Assembly (NCBI GenBank): GCA_017990865.1
Contig: JAGNNB010000026.1
Span: forward strand, 1 to 15,175
Direction: 5' to 3'
Length of the DNA: 15,175 nucleotides
Source of the DNA: Lysobacteraceae bacterium
GTDB taxonomy: Bacteria > Pseudomonadota > Gammaproteobacteria > Xanthomonadales > Xanthomonadaceae
Shown: positions 1-5,315 of the stretch, one piece after another
Position numbering within the stretch: position 1 is the first letter of the stretch
Layout: each line of letters starts with the position of its first letter
The notes under the pieces: model-generated
Told to the model about the DNA's origin: nothing
Databases searched by the model: none
Seen by the model: only the letters and a program-made list of their open reading frames with translations
Translations under genes and position numbers: made by a program

Positions 1-2
1 GT

Positions 3-347
3 GCAACTTGGCGCGATGGGCATTACCGCAGCGACGCAGAGCGGGGCGGCAGATACTCGGCGGATGCTGGGCGCACTCGTGGACTGTGGGCCGCTTGGCG
101 AGACCGCGGCGCTGTGGCTGCGGCACAGGCTATCGCCTACGCTGCGGCCGAGACCAAGCGCGCAGACGCGCTCGCGGTGAGGGTGAAGGAGTTGGAGGCG
201 GATTCGCGCAGGCTCGACTCAGGCGTAATCGCGTTGGCCTCGCGTGACGAGTATGGCGACGCCTATATGGGGATTCGCTCAGGCATTGATCTGCGCGACG
301 CCATCGATACCGCCATCACTTTCGGCGATGCGAAGGGCGGGGCGTGA
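3..347 (+). CDS. Hypothetical small phage protein, 5' end uncertain or outside window
   Basis: The reading frame is open from the left edge to a TGA at 345-347. The only usual start codon inside is GTG at 114, which would give 77 residues; without it the gene begins upstream of the window, so the 5' end is undecided. The part after residue 1 of the GTG form is Ala-rich and charged (A-A-E-T-K-R-A-D-A-L-A-V-R-V-K-E-L-E), which suggests a short amphipathic or coiled helix, followed by a more mixed C-terminal half. I do not recognise a family. Its stop overlaps the ATG of the next gene (TGATG), which is the usual spacing in this cluster and supports it being translated. An overlapping frame starting at 8 is Arg/Gly/Cys-rich and looks like a shadow. 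Confidence 0.55.
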   Translation, partial: ATWRDGHYRSDAERGGRYSADAGRTRGLWAAWRDRGAVAAAQAIAYAAAETKRADALAVRVKELEADSRRLDSGVIALASRDEYGDAYMGIRSGIDLRDAIDTAITFGDAKGGA

Positions 348-520
348 TGGAAAAGTCTTATTTCTCAGTTCGACGCGTGTGGTCTAACACCGCATCGATC
401 GGCATAGGTTTCGGATGGGATCGTTACGAGCGGTCTGCATGCGTGTTCGTTATGTTTGGATTGTGGGCGGCTGTTATTGGCCCGCACCTTCCTCAGCAAG
501 ACAGCGAGGGCGACCAATGA
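347..520 (+). CDS. 57-aa small phage protein with a short hydrophobic segment
   Basis: ATG at 347 overlaps the previous stop by one base, with a purine-rich GAAGGG-like stretch upstream. The 57-residue product starts MEKSYFSVRRVW, carries a Gly-rich patch (I-G-I-G-F-G-W-D-R-Y) near residues 18-27, then a hydrophobic run of about 15 residues (A31 to G45, A-C-V-F-V-M-F-G-L-W-A-A-V-I-G), and ends in a polar tail. The run is short for a membrane span but could anchor the peptide in the inner membrane. Small proteins of this look are common in the early regions of phages of GC-rich hosts, but I know of no assigned function. It shares an ATGA stop/start overlap with the next gene, so translational coupling is likely. 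Confidence 0.65.
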   Translation: MEKSYFSVRRVWSNTASIGIGFGWDRYERSACVFVMFGLWAAVIGPHLPQQDSEGDQ

Positions 521-699
521 AAACCAACGGCCTGCTGGCAAAGAAACCTAGGATGGCGAGGGCGGCGTTACGTATCAGTGCGGGGAGATTCTGCTCATTC
601 TCCGAAGGCCCGCAGGTACTCGCCTACATGGTCGGCGCATACGACAAACAGATCGCCGCTGTGACTCGCTGGCACCGAGCGGCAAGGGGGCGGGGATGA
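517..699 (+). CDS. Hypothetical basic 60-aa phage protein
   Basis: The frame is open from further upstream (position 415), but ATG at 517 is the better start: it overlaps the previous stop as ATGA and has GAGGG at 506-510, six bases upstream. The product has 60 residues and is basic (Lys/Arg-rich at both ends, ending R-W-H-R-A-A-R-G-R-G). No signal peptide, membrane span or known motif is visible. Its stop overlaps the next ATG (ATGA at 696-699). It may bind nucleic acid given its charge, but that is only inference, and I do not recognise a family. Confidence 0.55.
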   Translation: MKTNGLLAKKPRMARAALRISAGRFCSFSEGPQVLAYMVGAYDKQIAAVTRWHRAARGRG

Positions 700-944
700 G
701 ACCTAAAGACGAGTACATTGCGGCGGCGTTCTGGGAAGAGGCGGACCAACTCCCGGCATGGGATGCACGCGGGCCTACGCCTGCCGATCTATCGATGGCT
801 TCGATTGTGGTGAATCGCGCCCGCGAACTCCAATCCGCCGCCGACAACCCAGCCCGCACCAAGTGCCCGAAGTGCCCGAACATGATGGTCAACCCTCGGC
901 CGTGTGGGGCCGATAACTGCGGGTTTGGAGGTGAGCGTGAGTGA
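696..944 (+). CDS. Small protein with C-terminal zinc-ribbon-like cysteines
   Basis: ATG at 696 sits in an ATGA overlap with the previous stop and has AAGGGGG five bases upstream. The 82-residue product has an acidic-aromatic N-terminal half (D-E-Y-I-A-A-A-F-W-E-E-A-D) and a helical middle (S-I-V-V-N-R-A-R-E-L). Its C-terminal part carries four cysteines at residues 57, 60, 70 and 75, in the pattern C-x2-C-x9-C-x4-C. This looks like a small zinc ribbon and suggests a nucleic-acid or protein-binding role, possibly in phage early control. The family is not recognised and metal binding is inferred only from cysteine spacing. It overlaps the next gene by 8 nt. Confidence 0.65.
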   Translation: MRPKDEYIAAAFWEEADQLPAWDARGPTPADLSMASIVVNRARELQSAADNPARTKCPKCPNMMVNPRPCGADNCGFGGERE

Positions 945-1170
945 TGAAAAGGAGGTGATGCGAAATGATCCCGCCACAATCGGGAACGTAGCTCCGCCCC
1001 CGGCGTCAGAGGCCGGGGGCTATCAAGTGGAGTGGAAGGCCGCTTTTATCGAAGAGCGCATGAGTCGTTATATAGAACACGGCGCAAAAGTTTCGCAGGC
1101 AAAGATTCTCGCCGAAACCGACGCCAGCATAATGGAAATACAGGCCGCAATCGGCGGGGGCGAAGGGTGA
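937..1170 (+). CDS. Hypothetical 77-aa phage protein
   Basis: I chose GTG at 937 because GGAGG at 927-931 lies five bases upstream, an ideal spacing. The in-frame ATG at 958 has AGGAGG ending only two bases before it, which is too close for normal use. The 77-residue product has a polar Pro/Ala-rich first third and then a helical, charged segment (W-K-A-A-F-I-E-E-R-M-S-R-Y-I-E) followed by a second helix-like stretch with regular alanines. It resembles many short phage proteins with two or three helices; no function is recognised. A perfect 9-bp inverted repeat lies inside its 5' third. It is the last gene of the overlapping early cluster. Confidence 0.55.
   Translation: MSDEKEVMRNDPATIGNVAPPPASEAGGYQVEWKAAFIEERMSRYIEHGAKVSQAKILAETDASIMEIQAAIGGGEG
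996..1020 (+). other. Perfect 9-bp inverted repeat (hairpin) inside a small gene
   Basis: GCCCCCGGC at 996-1004 and GCCGGGGGC at 1012-1020 are exact reverse complements separated by a 7-nt loop. In RNA this would be a very stable GC hairpin. No T-run follows (the next bases are TATCAAGTGG), so it is not a canonical intrinsic terminator. It lies within the coding frame of the 77-aa protein and would encode a Pro/Ala then Ala-Gly stretch. Confidence 0.6.
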
Positions 1171-1325
1171 TTAAGCGCAGCGCAATCGACAGCGCCCCGA
1201 CGCCCGACCAGCGGTAACACATCGAGCGACAAACGAAATACCATCATCACCCGCGAGGACAGCGCCGGCCAGCGTTTCCGGAGACCCCAGGCTTCGGATT
1301 ACTCGCACCTATCCCTGGGGGAATT
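1171..1325 (+). promoter_or_regulatory. Leader of primase-helicase gene with hairpin over its ribosome binding site
   Basis: This 155-nt stretch holds no convincing gene. CCCCAGG at 1285-1291 is the exact reverse complement of CCTGGGG at 1314-1320, with 22 nt between. The right arm overlaps the GGGGGA (1317-1322) that serves as the ribosome binding site for GTG at 1326. Folding of the RNA would therefore hide the site and could limit translation of the primase-helicase. I see no convincing -35/-10 promoter pair here. The repeat is direct observation; the regulatory role is inference. Confidence 0.45.
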
Positions 1326-4052
1326 GTGAACCACAACGACAGCGACATCGATTTCAACGGCATCCGCGCCGCAAACCCGATCGCCGAAACGATCAATCGT
1401 TTCATCGAAATCAAGCGCCGCGGTTCTGAGTACGTCGCGCGCTGTCCGTTTCACAACGACAGCAATCCGTCGTTCGCGGTCGTGCCCAACAAGGGTAAGG
1501 CGTTCTGCAACGCATGCGGCTGGCATGGGGACGTGATCGACTTCGTCGCCGAGTTTCAGTTCGGACACCTCCCACAAGATGATCGCATCTCGGCTGCAGC
1601 AAAAATGCTGGGCCATCAAGACTTCCCGAAATCGCACCCCGCGCTTCCCGAGCTACCCCCGGACGACGCCGAAGCATGGGCGCCCATCCTGCCGTCGCCT
1701 GCCCACGCGCCCGACTACGATCCGGCGCTGACCTTCAACCCGAGATCGCACGATCGCCGCACGAACACCCTCGGCCGCATCGTAGATTGGTCGCGCATCA
1801 TGACGCGCCGGGATGCGTACCGATCGGCCGATGGGCGGATATTGGGCTACGTCGTGCGGCTTGAAATCGATGGCCAGAAGCTGACGCCGACCGTGACATG
1901 GTGCCGGCATGAGGACGGTCGCGAAGCGTGGTGCTCGGCCAAGTTCCCTGATCCGAGGCCGCTGCAGGGGCTGGATGCGCTCGCAGCGCGGCCCGATGCG
2001 CCGGTCTTGGCTGTGGAGGGCGAGAAGGCCAGAGACGCCGCAGCGGGCGTTCTGGGCGGCTTCGTAGCCGTCACATGGCCAGGCGGCACGAACAACATCG
2101 ATAAGGCCGACTGGCGCCCGCTCGAAACGCGCGCCAGCGTCACGCTGTGGCCCGACGCTGACCGCCCGGGCCGCGGCGCTATGGCCAAGCTTGCCGCGCG
2201 CCTACACGCCGCAGGCGTCGCCGTGCGCATCGTGGATACGGCTGATTTAGAAACGGAATTCGGAGAAGGTGCCGACATTGCGGACTTGGTCGCCGCAGGC
2301 TGGACGGCTGCGCAGATCGTGGCCTGGGCTAAGCCGCGGGCTTCTGCGTTTCGGCCGCCCGACGGCCCGATCGATCCGAAACCTGAACCGCCCACAAAAT
2401 CAGCAGCGCCGCCCGGAAACGACCGGGGAAATCGCGCGGCAGGGGATACCGTCCGGGCGACGCCGCCAACAGGGCCGGAGGTTGCCACACGATCTGACGA
2501 TCACGCAATAGGGGAAGCCATGAACGCAACGCCGGCCGATGTATGGCCCGACCCGATCAATCTGCTGGGCACGTTCGAGCCGCCGTGCGTGCGCGCCGAA
2601 TGGCTGCCGCCCCAGCTTGTCTCCTACGTGTTCGATCAGTCCGAGCTACTGGGCGCTGATCCGGGCGTGCTGGCGTTGTCCTGCATCGTCGCGTGCGCCG
2701 CAGCCATCCATGACGGCATCGAGGTCCAGCCGAAGCGCCACGATCCGACCTGGACCGAACAGGCGCGACTGTGGGGCGCGATCGTCGGCGATCCGTCCAT
2801 CCGCAAGACCCCAGCCATCAAAAAGGCAGTCGGGCACCTGCGCAAGATCGACATGAGGCTGGCCGAGGTGTCCGGCGCGAAGCTGGCCGAGTACGAGCGC
2901 GAACTGAAAATCCACAAGAAGCGCGAGGCCGCGCACATCAACGGGGAAGCTCGAGGAAACGTCGTCGGCGACTTGTCCGACCCCCCGACCCCGCCGGCCA
3001 GCGAGCGGCTGATGGCCGAAGACATTACCGTCGAGGCGATGTCGAACGTGCTCAAGGACAATGCGCGCGGCGTTCTGGTGATCAATGATGAGCTGTCCGG
3101 CTGGTTCGGCAGCATGGACGCCTACAAGGGCGGCGGCGGAAAGGACCGGGGCCTGTGGCTGGAAATCTACAACGGCGGGCCGAAGCGCGTCGACCGCGTC
3201 ATGCGCGGCACGATACTGGTCCCGAACTGGTCGGCCAGCATCCTCGGTGGCATCCAGCCCGACTCGATCCGGCGTATCTCCGGGCAAATGTACGACGACG
3301 GCCTGCTGCAGCGCTTCATGGTCGTGTGCGGCAAGCCCGTCCCGGGCGGGTCTCAGGACCGCTCGCCGGACATGAACGCCGTCAAGGCGTATCGCGGCCT
3401 GCTGGACGATCTATTCGCGACCGCGCCGAGCGACAACCCAGTGAAGCTGTCCGAGGGCGCGCACCGCTGGCGCGAGGCTATCTCGACGTTCTCGCACGGA
3501 CTGGCACAGGCCGACATGCTCACGACGTCGTTCCGGTCGCACCTGGGCAAGTGGGATGGCCTGTTCGCCCGCGTGCTGCTGGTATTCCATTGCATCGAAG
3601 CCCGATCGATCGGCAAGTATCCCAGCAGCATCCAAGTCACCGAGCACACTGCCAAGCGCGTGCACGACTTCCTGCGGCACTTCCTGTTCCCGCATGCCGC
3701 CGCGTTCTACATGGGCGTGATGGCCCGCTCCGACCGCGACACCGCAGCCGAATGGCTGGCCGACTGGATGCTCGCCGATGCTCGCGAGGTCGTCACCCTG
3801 CGCGATGTGACCCAGGCCTATCGCAAGTGGCGAATGCTGGCCGACTGGCAGCAGAAAGCGGTTATGCGCTCGCTTGAGGACGCCGGCTGGCTGCTGGCCG
3901 AAGGCGAGACGACCGAGCGCAGGGTGAACCGGTGGGCCGTCAATCCGAAGGTGCACGACCTGTTCGGAAAGCAGGCCGCCGCCGCGAAAGTTCGCAAGGC
4001 TGAATCGCGCCTTCGGGTTCGGGATGCTTTCTCATCTCCGGATGAGACGTGA
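1326..4052 (+). CDS. Fused phage primase-helicase (CHC2 zinc finger, TOPRIM-like, DUF3987)
   Basis: This 908-residue protein should make RNA primers and act as, or with, the replicative helicase for phage DNA. Residues 40-64 form a CHC2-type zinc finger (C40-P-F-H43 and C61-N-A-C64). Residues about 225-300 look like a TOPRIM domain, with V-E231-G-E233-K and D277-A-D279 as the likely metal-binding acids. Residues about 340-400 are a proline-rich linker. Residues about 405-900 match DUF3987, a P-loop family common in phage replication regions. Its Walker A-like motif is G488-D-P-S-I-R-K494-T495, with Arg where Gly is usual, and its Walker B-like motif is V-L-V-I-N-D588-E589. The GTG start has GGGGGA three bases upstream. 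An in-frame internal ATG at 2520 may give a second product. The likely origin follows immediately. Family assignment is firm; helicase activity is inferred from family and context. Confidence 0.9.
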   Translation: MNHNDSDIDFNGIRAANPIAETINRFIEIKRRGSEYVARCPFHNDSNPSFAVVPNKGKAFCNACGWHGDVIDFVAEFQFGHLPQDDRISAAAKMLGHQDFPKSHPALPELPPDDAEAWAPILPSPAHAPDYDPALTFNPRSHDRRTNTLGRIVDWSRIMTRRDAYRSADGRILGYVVRLEIDGQKLTPTVTWCRHEDGREAWCSAKFPDPRPLQGLDALAARPDAPVLAVEGEKARDAAAGVLGGFVAVTWPGGTNNIDKADWRPLETRASVTLWPDADRPGRGAMAKLAARLHAAGVAVRIVDTADLETEFGEGADIADLVAAGWTAAQIVAWAKPRASAFRPPDGPIDPKPEPPTKSAAPPGNDRGNRAAGDTVRATPPTGPEVATRSDDHAIGEAMNATPADVWPDPINLLGTFEPPCVRAEWLPPQLVSYVFDQSELLGADPGVLALSCIVACAAAIHDGIEVQPKRHDPTWTEQARLWGAIVGDPSIRKTPAIKKAVGHLRKIDMRLAEVSGAKLAEYERELKIHKKREAAHINGEARGNVVGDLSDPPTPPASERLMAEDITVEAMSNVLKDNARGVLVINDELSGWFGSMDAYKGGGGKDRGLWLEIYNGGPKRVDRVMRGTILVPNWSASILGGIQPDSIRRISGQMYDDGLLQRFMVVCGKPVPGGSQDRSPDMNAVKAYRGLLDDLFATAPSDNPVKLSEGAHRWREAISTFSHGLAQADMLTTSFRSHLGKWDGLFARVLLVFHCIEARSIGKYPSSIQVTEHTAKRVHDFLRHFLFPHAAAFYMGVMARSDRDTAAEWLADWMLADAREVVTLRDVTQAYRKWRMLADWQQKAVMRSLEDAGWLLAEGETTERRVNRWAVNPKVHDLFGKQAAAAKVRKAESRLRVRDAFSSPDET
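2511..2522 (+). promoter_or_regulatory. Internal ribosome binding site and in-frame ATG for a helicase-only product
   Basis: GGGGA at 2511-2515 lies four bases before ATG at 2520-2522, which is codon 399 of the primase-helicase. Initiation here would yield a 510-residue protein starting at the end of the proline-rich linker and containing the whole DUF3987 domain without the zinc finger and TOPRIM part. The spacing and location at the domain border resemble the T7 gene 4 arrangement (full-length 4A and short 4B). Use of this site is inference. Confidence 0.45.
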
Positions 4053-4122
4053 TGTTGTCATTGTTGACGCTGAATATCGTTCAGTTTCAGAAAGTGACAA
4101 CACGAACAACAATGACAACATC
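4051..4122. repeat. Perfect 16-bp inverted repeat in the probable origin
   Basis: The arms are 4051-4066 and 4107-4122, identical as reverse complements, with no pairing beyond either end. The left arm begins inside the stop codon of the primase-helicase gene. The centre contains a smaller inverted repeat, CTGAA at 4070-4074 and TTCAG at 4080-4084. The region could extrude as a cruciform or form a long RNA stem after the primase-helicase gene; no T-run follows, so simple termination is unlikely. Confidence 0.75.
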
Positions 4123-4131
4123 TGTGGATAA
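4123..4131 (-). promoter_or_regulatory. DnaA box (perfect consensus)
   Basis: TGTGGATAA on the + strand reads TTATCCACA on the - strand, the strong consensus site for the host initiator DnaA. It starts one base after the right arm of the 16-bp inverted repeat and lies just upstream of the AT-rich segment. I found only this one perfect copy in the region. A single 9-mer can occur by chance, but its place between origin-like repeats makes function plausible. Confidence 0.6.
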
Positions 4132-4272
4132 GTGGCCGTTTTGTTGTCAATGTTGTATGTATATGTGTGAAGACTTTTTTCTATCTACTAACATATTTTT
4201 AACATGTGAAGCCGTGAAATTTCTCTACATACGCGCGTGAGCAACAATGACAACACCGACCAGGAGACCGAA

Positions 4273-4473
4273 ATGACCCACGATCAAGCCCGATGCCTAT
4301 ACGCCGCCATGACCGAAGGCACGCTGGCTCAACAACTGATCCGATTCCACGCGGGTGCACTGCCAACGATCGACGGCAGGATTCCGTCCACCCTCTTCGG
4401 CGCTGGCCGCCTACTTCGCGAAATGGCTGACGCGCTCGAATCCGGTATTGCGCCCACCAACCCCGCCAGCTAG
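4273..4473 (+). CDS. Hypothetical 66-aa phage protein
   Basis: ATG at 4273 is preceded by AGGAG at 4262-4266 with a six-base gap, which is clearly better than the in-frame GTG at 4237, whose first codons would lie in the repeat region. The 66-residue product begins MTHDQARCLYAAMTEG and looks largely helical with a basic-acidic alternation near the end (G-R-L-L-R-E-M-A-D-A-L-E). No known motif is seen. It sits between the probable origin and the small terminase, whose ribosome binding site overlaps this gene's stop codon, so the two are probably co-translated. Function unknown. Confidence 0.65.
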   Translation: MTHDQARCLYAAMTEGTLAQQLIRFHAGALPTIDGRIPSTLFGAGRLLREMADALESGIAPTNPAS

Positions 4474-4483
4474 GATCGAAGCT

Positions 4484-5002
4484 ATGACCATCCGAACCGC
4501 CGAAATCGAAAACGAAGTCGTCGACCGACTGACCGCTGGCGAGCCGCTGGCGGCAGTTCTCCGCTCGCCCGGCATGCCCAAGCCGTCCACCTGGTACGAC
4601 TGGTGCGCGGCGGATGAGGCCCTTTCCGGACGGGTCGCGCGCGCGCGCACGCATGGCGCCGACGCCATCGCTGCGGATTGCCTGGAAATCGCTGACAACA
4701 TCGAGCTTGGCGCTATCGAGGAATTCGAGCGCGTCCTTGCCGAGGCTGACGCAGAGATTGTGCCGACTGAGGAAATGACCGAACGGCTGGTGCTGGTCAG
4801 CCGCCGGGTCGAGGACATGCTCGGGCACCGCAAGCTGCGCATCGAAACCCGCCTCAAGCTCCTACGCTGCTGGGACCCGAAAAACTACGGCGACAAGCTC
4901 GAAGTCGAATCCAAGGGCACCCTCGGCGTCGCCGTCACGATCCAGCGGCTTGCGGATGGGCCGGCGGTGGGCGGGCAGGATGGCGAGAGCGAGCCAGCAT
5001 GA
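4484..5002 (+). CDS. terS: Terminase small subunit
   Basis: This protein should recognise the packaging site on phage DNA and load the large terminase. The start ATG at 4484 has AGGA at 4472-4475, eight bases upstream. The 172-residue product has an N-terminal helix-turn-helix-like region (about residues 8-45: E-V-V-D-R-L-T-A-G-E-P-L-A-A-V-L-R, then P-S-T-W-Y-D-W), a long helical, acidic middle for oligomer formation (about 60-120), and a C-terminal W130-D-P-K-N-Y-G-D-K motif typical of Sf6-like small terminases, followed by an acidic tail. Length fits the family. It overlaps the next gene by 4 nt, and the large terminase lies one gene downstream, which supports the call. Confidence 0.82.
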   Translation: MTIRTAEIENEVVDRLTAGEPLAAVLRSPGMPKPSTWYDWCAADEALSGRVARARTHGADAIAADCLEIADNIELGAIEEFERVLAEADAEIVPTEEMTERLVLVSRRVEDMLGHRKLRIETRLKLLRCWDPKNYGDKLEVESKGTLGVAVTIQRLADGPAVGGQDGESEPA

Positions 5003-5295
5003 GTTCCGTCCTAATCCTCCCCGAATCCGCCCACCTGGACGTACAGCGCGGCCGCGACTACGCGCGCCGGTTGAACGAGACGGTGCAGAATTACCAAGAG
5101 CAGGGCCGCGAAGTGCTGCAGGTTCGAGTGTCGGCTGATGTGGCGAACGCGATGCGCGCATTCTTCCGCTATGCGTTCGCCGAGTTCGACGGCGTGCTGC
5201 CGCGGCGGATTATGGGCGTGCCGCTGCTCGAGGGTGGAACAGGTGGGCGGGATTATCAAATCCACCTCGCCAACGGCGCCGAGAAAACGCACTGA
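4999..5295 (+). CDS. Hypothetical 98-aa protein between the terminase genes
   Basis: ATG at 4999 overlaps the stop of the small terminase (ATGA). The 98-residue product has a helical N-terminal half (R-D-Y-A-R-R-L-N-E-T-V-Q-N-Y-Q-E-Q-G-R-E), a second helix with several aromatics (A-M-R-A-F-F-R-Y-A-F-A-E-F), and a Gly-rich end (L-E-G-G-T-G-G-R-D-Y). There are no cysteines, membrane spans or signal peptide. I do not recognise a family. Its place between small and large terminase suggests a packaging accessory role, but this rests on position alone. An alternative frame in the second half is Arg/Ser-rich and looks non-coding. Confidence 0.7.
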   Translation: MSSVLILPESAHLDVQRGRDYARRLNETVQNYQEQGREVLQVRVSADVANAMRAFFRYAFAEFDGVLPRRIMGVPLLEGGTGGRDYQIHLANGAEKTH

Positions 5296-5315
5296 ACGCG
5301 AAAGTCACCAACATC

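Larger units (their letters stand above)
4051..4255. other. Probable replication origin: AT-rich, repeats, DnaA box
   Basis: The stretch combines three origin-like signals. First, GATGTTGTCATTGTTG at 4051-4066 is the exact reverse complement of 4107-4122, a 16-bp inverted repeat with a 40-nt centre. Second, the 14-mer TGTTGTCATTGTTG occurs at 4053-4066 (+), 4107-4120 (-), 4142-4155 (+, one mismatch) and 4242-4255 (-), plus an extra TGTTGTCA core at 4095-4102 (-). Third, a perfect DnaA box lies at 4123-4131, next to an AT-rich segment (18 G/C in 4141-4210, about 26%) suitable for strand opening. It directly follows the primase-helicase gene. An operator array for a phage regulator is the main alternative. 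Confidence 0.65.

Noticed and set aside
1167..1217. 16-codon GTG frame overlapping the stop of the 77-aa gene
   Set aside because: Too short to judge, no clear ribosome binding site and no recognisable peptide; treated as part of the leader.
1847..2488. Long minus-strand open frame of 213 codons within the primase-helicase gene
   Set aside because: Composition is Ser/Ala/Pro/Arg-rich, typical of an antisense shadow in GC-rich DNA, and the plus frame has clear domains.
4144..4194. Sigma70-type promoter using TTGTCA at 4144 or TAACAT at 4189
   Set aside because: No -10/-35 pair with acceptable spacing could be matched; AT-richness alone gives such hits by chance.
4052..4240. Open frame of about 62 codons starting ATG at 4052, overlapping the primase-helicase stop
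   Set aside because: It runs through the inverted repeat, DnaA box and AT-rich segment; its product is rich in Cys, Thr and Phe unlike any neighbour, and there is a better explanation as a non-coding origin region.
4636..4655. 20-bp alternating purine-pyrimidine run (possible Z-DNA or packaging signal) in the small terminase gene
   Set aside because: It encodes an Arg/Ala-rich helix (R-V-A-R-A-R-T-H) with ordinary GC-rich codons, which explains the pattern without a special role.
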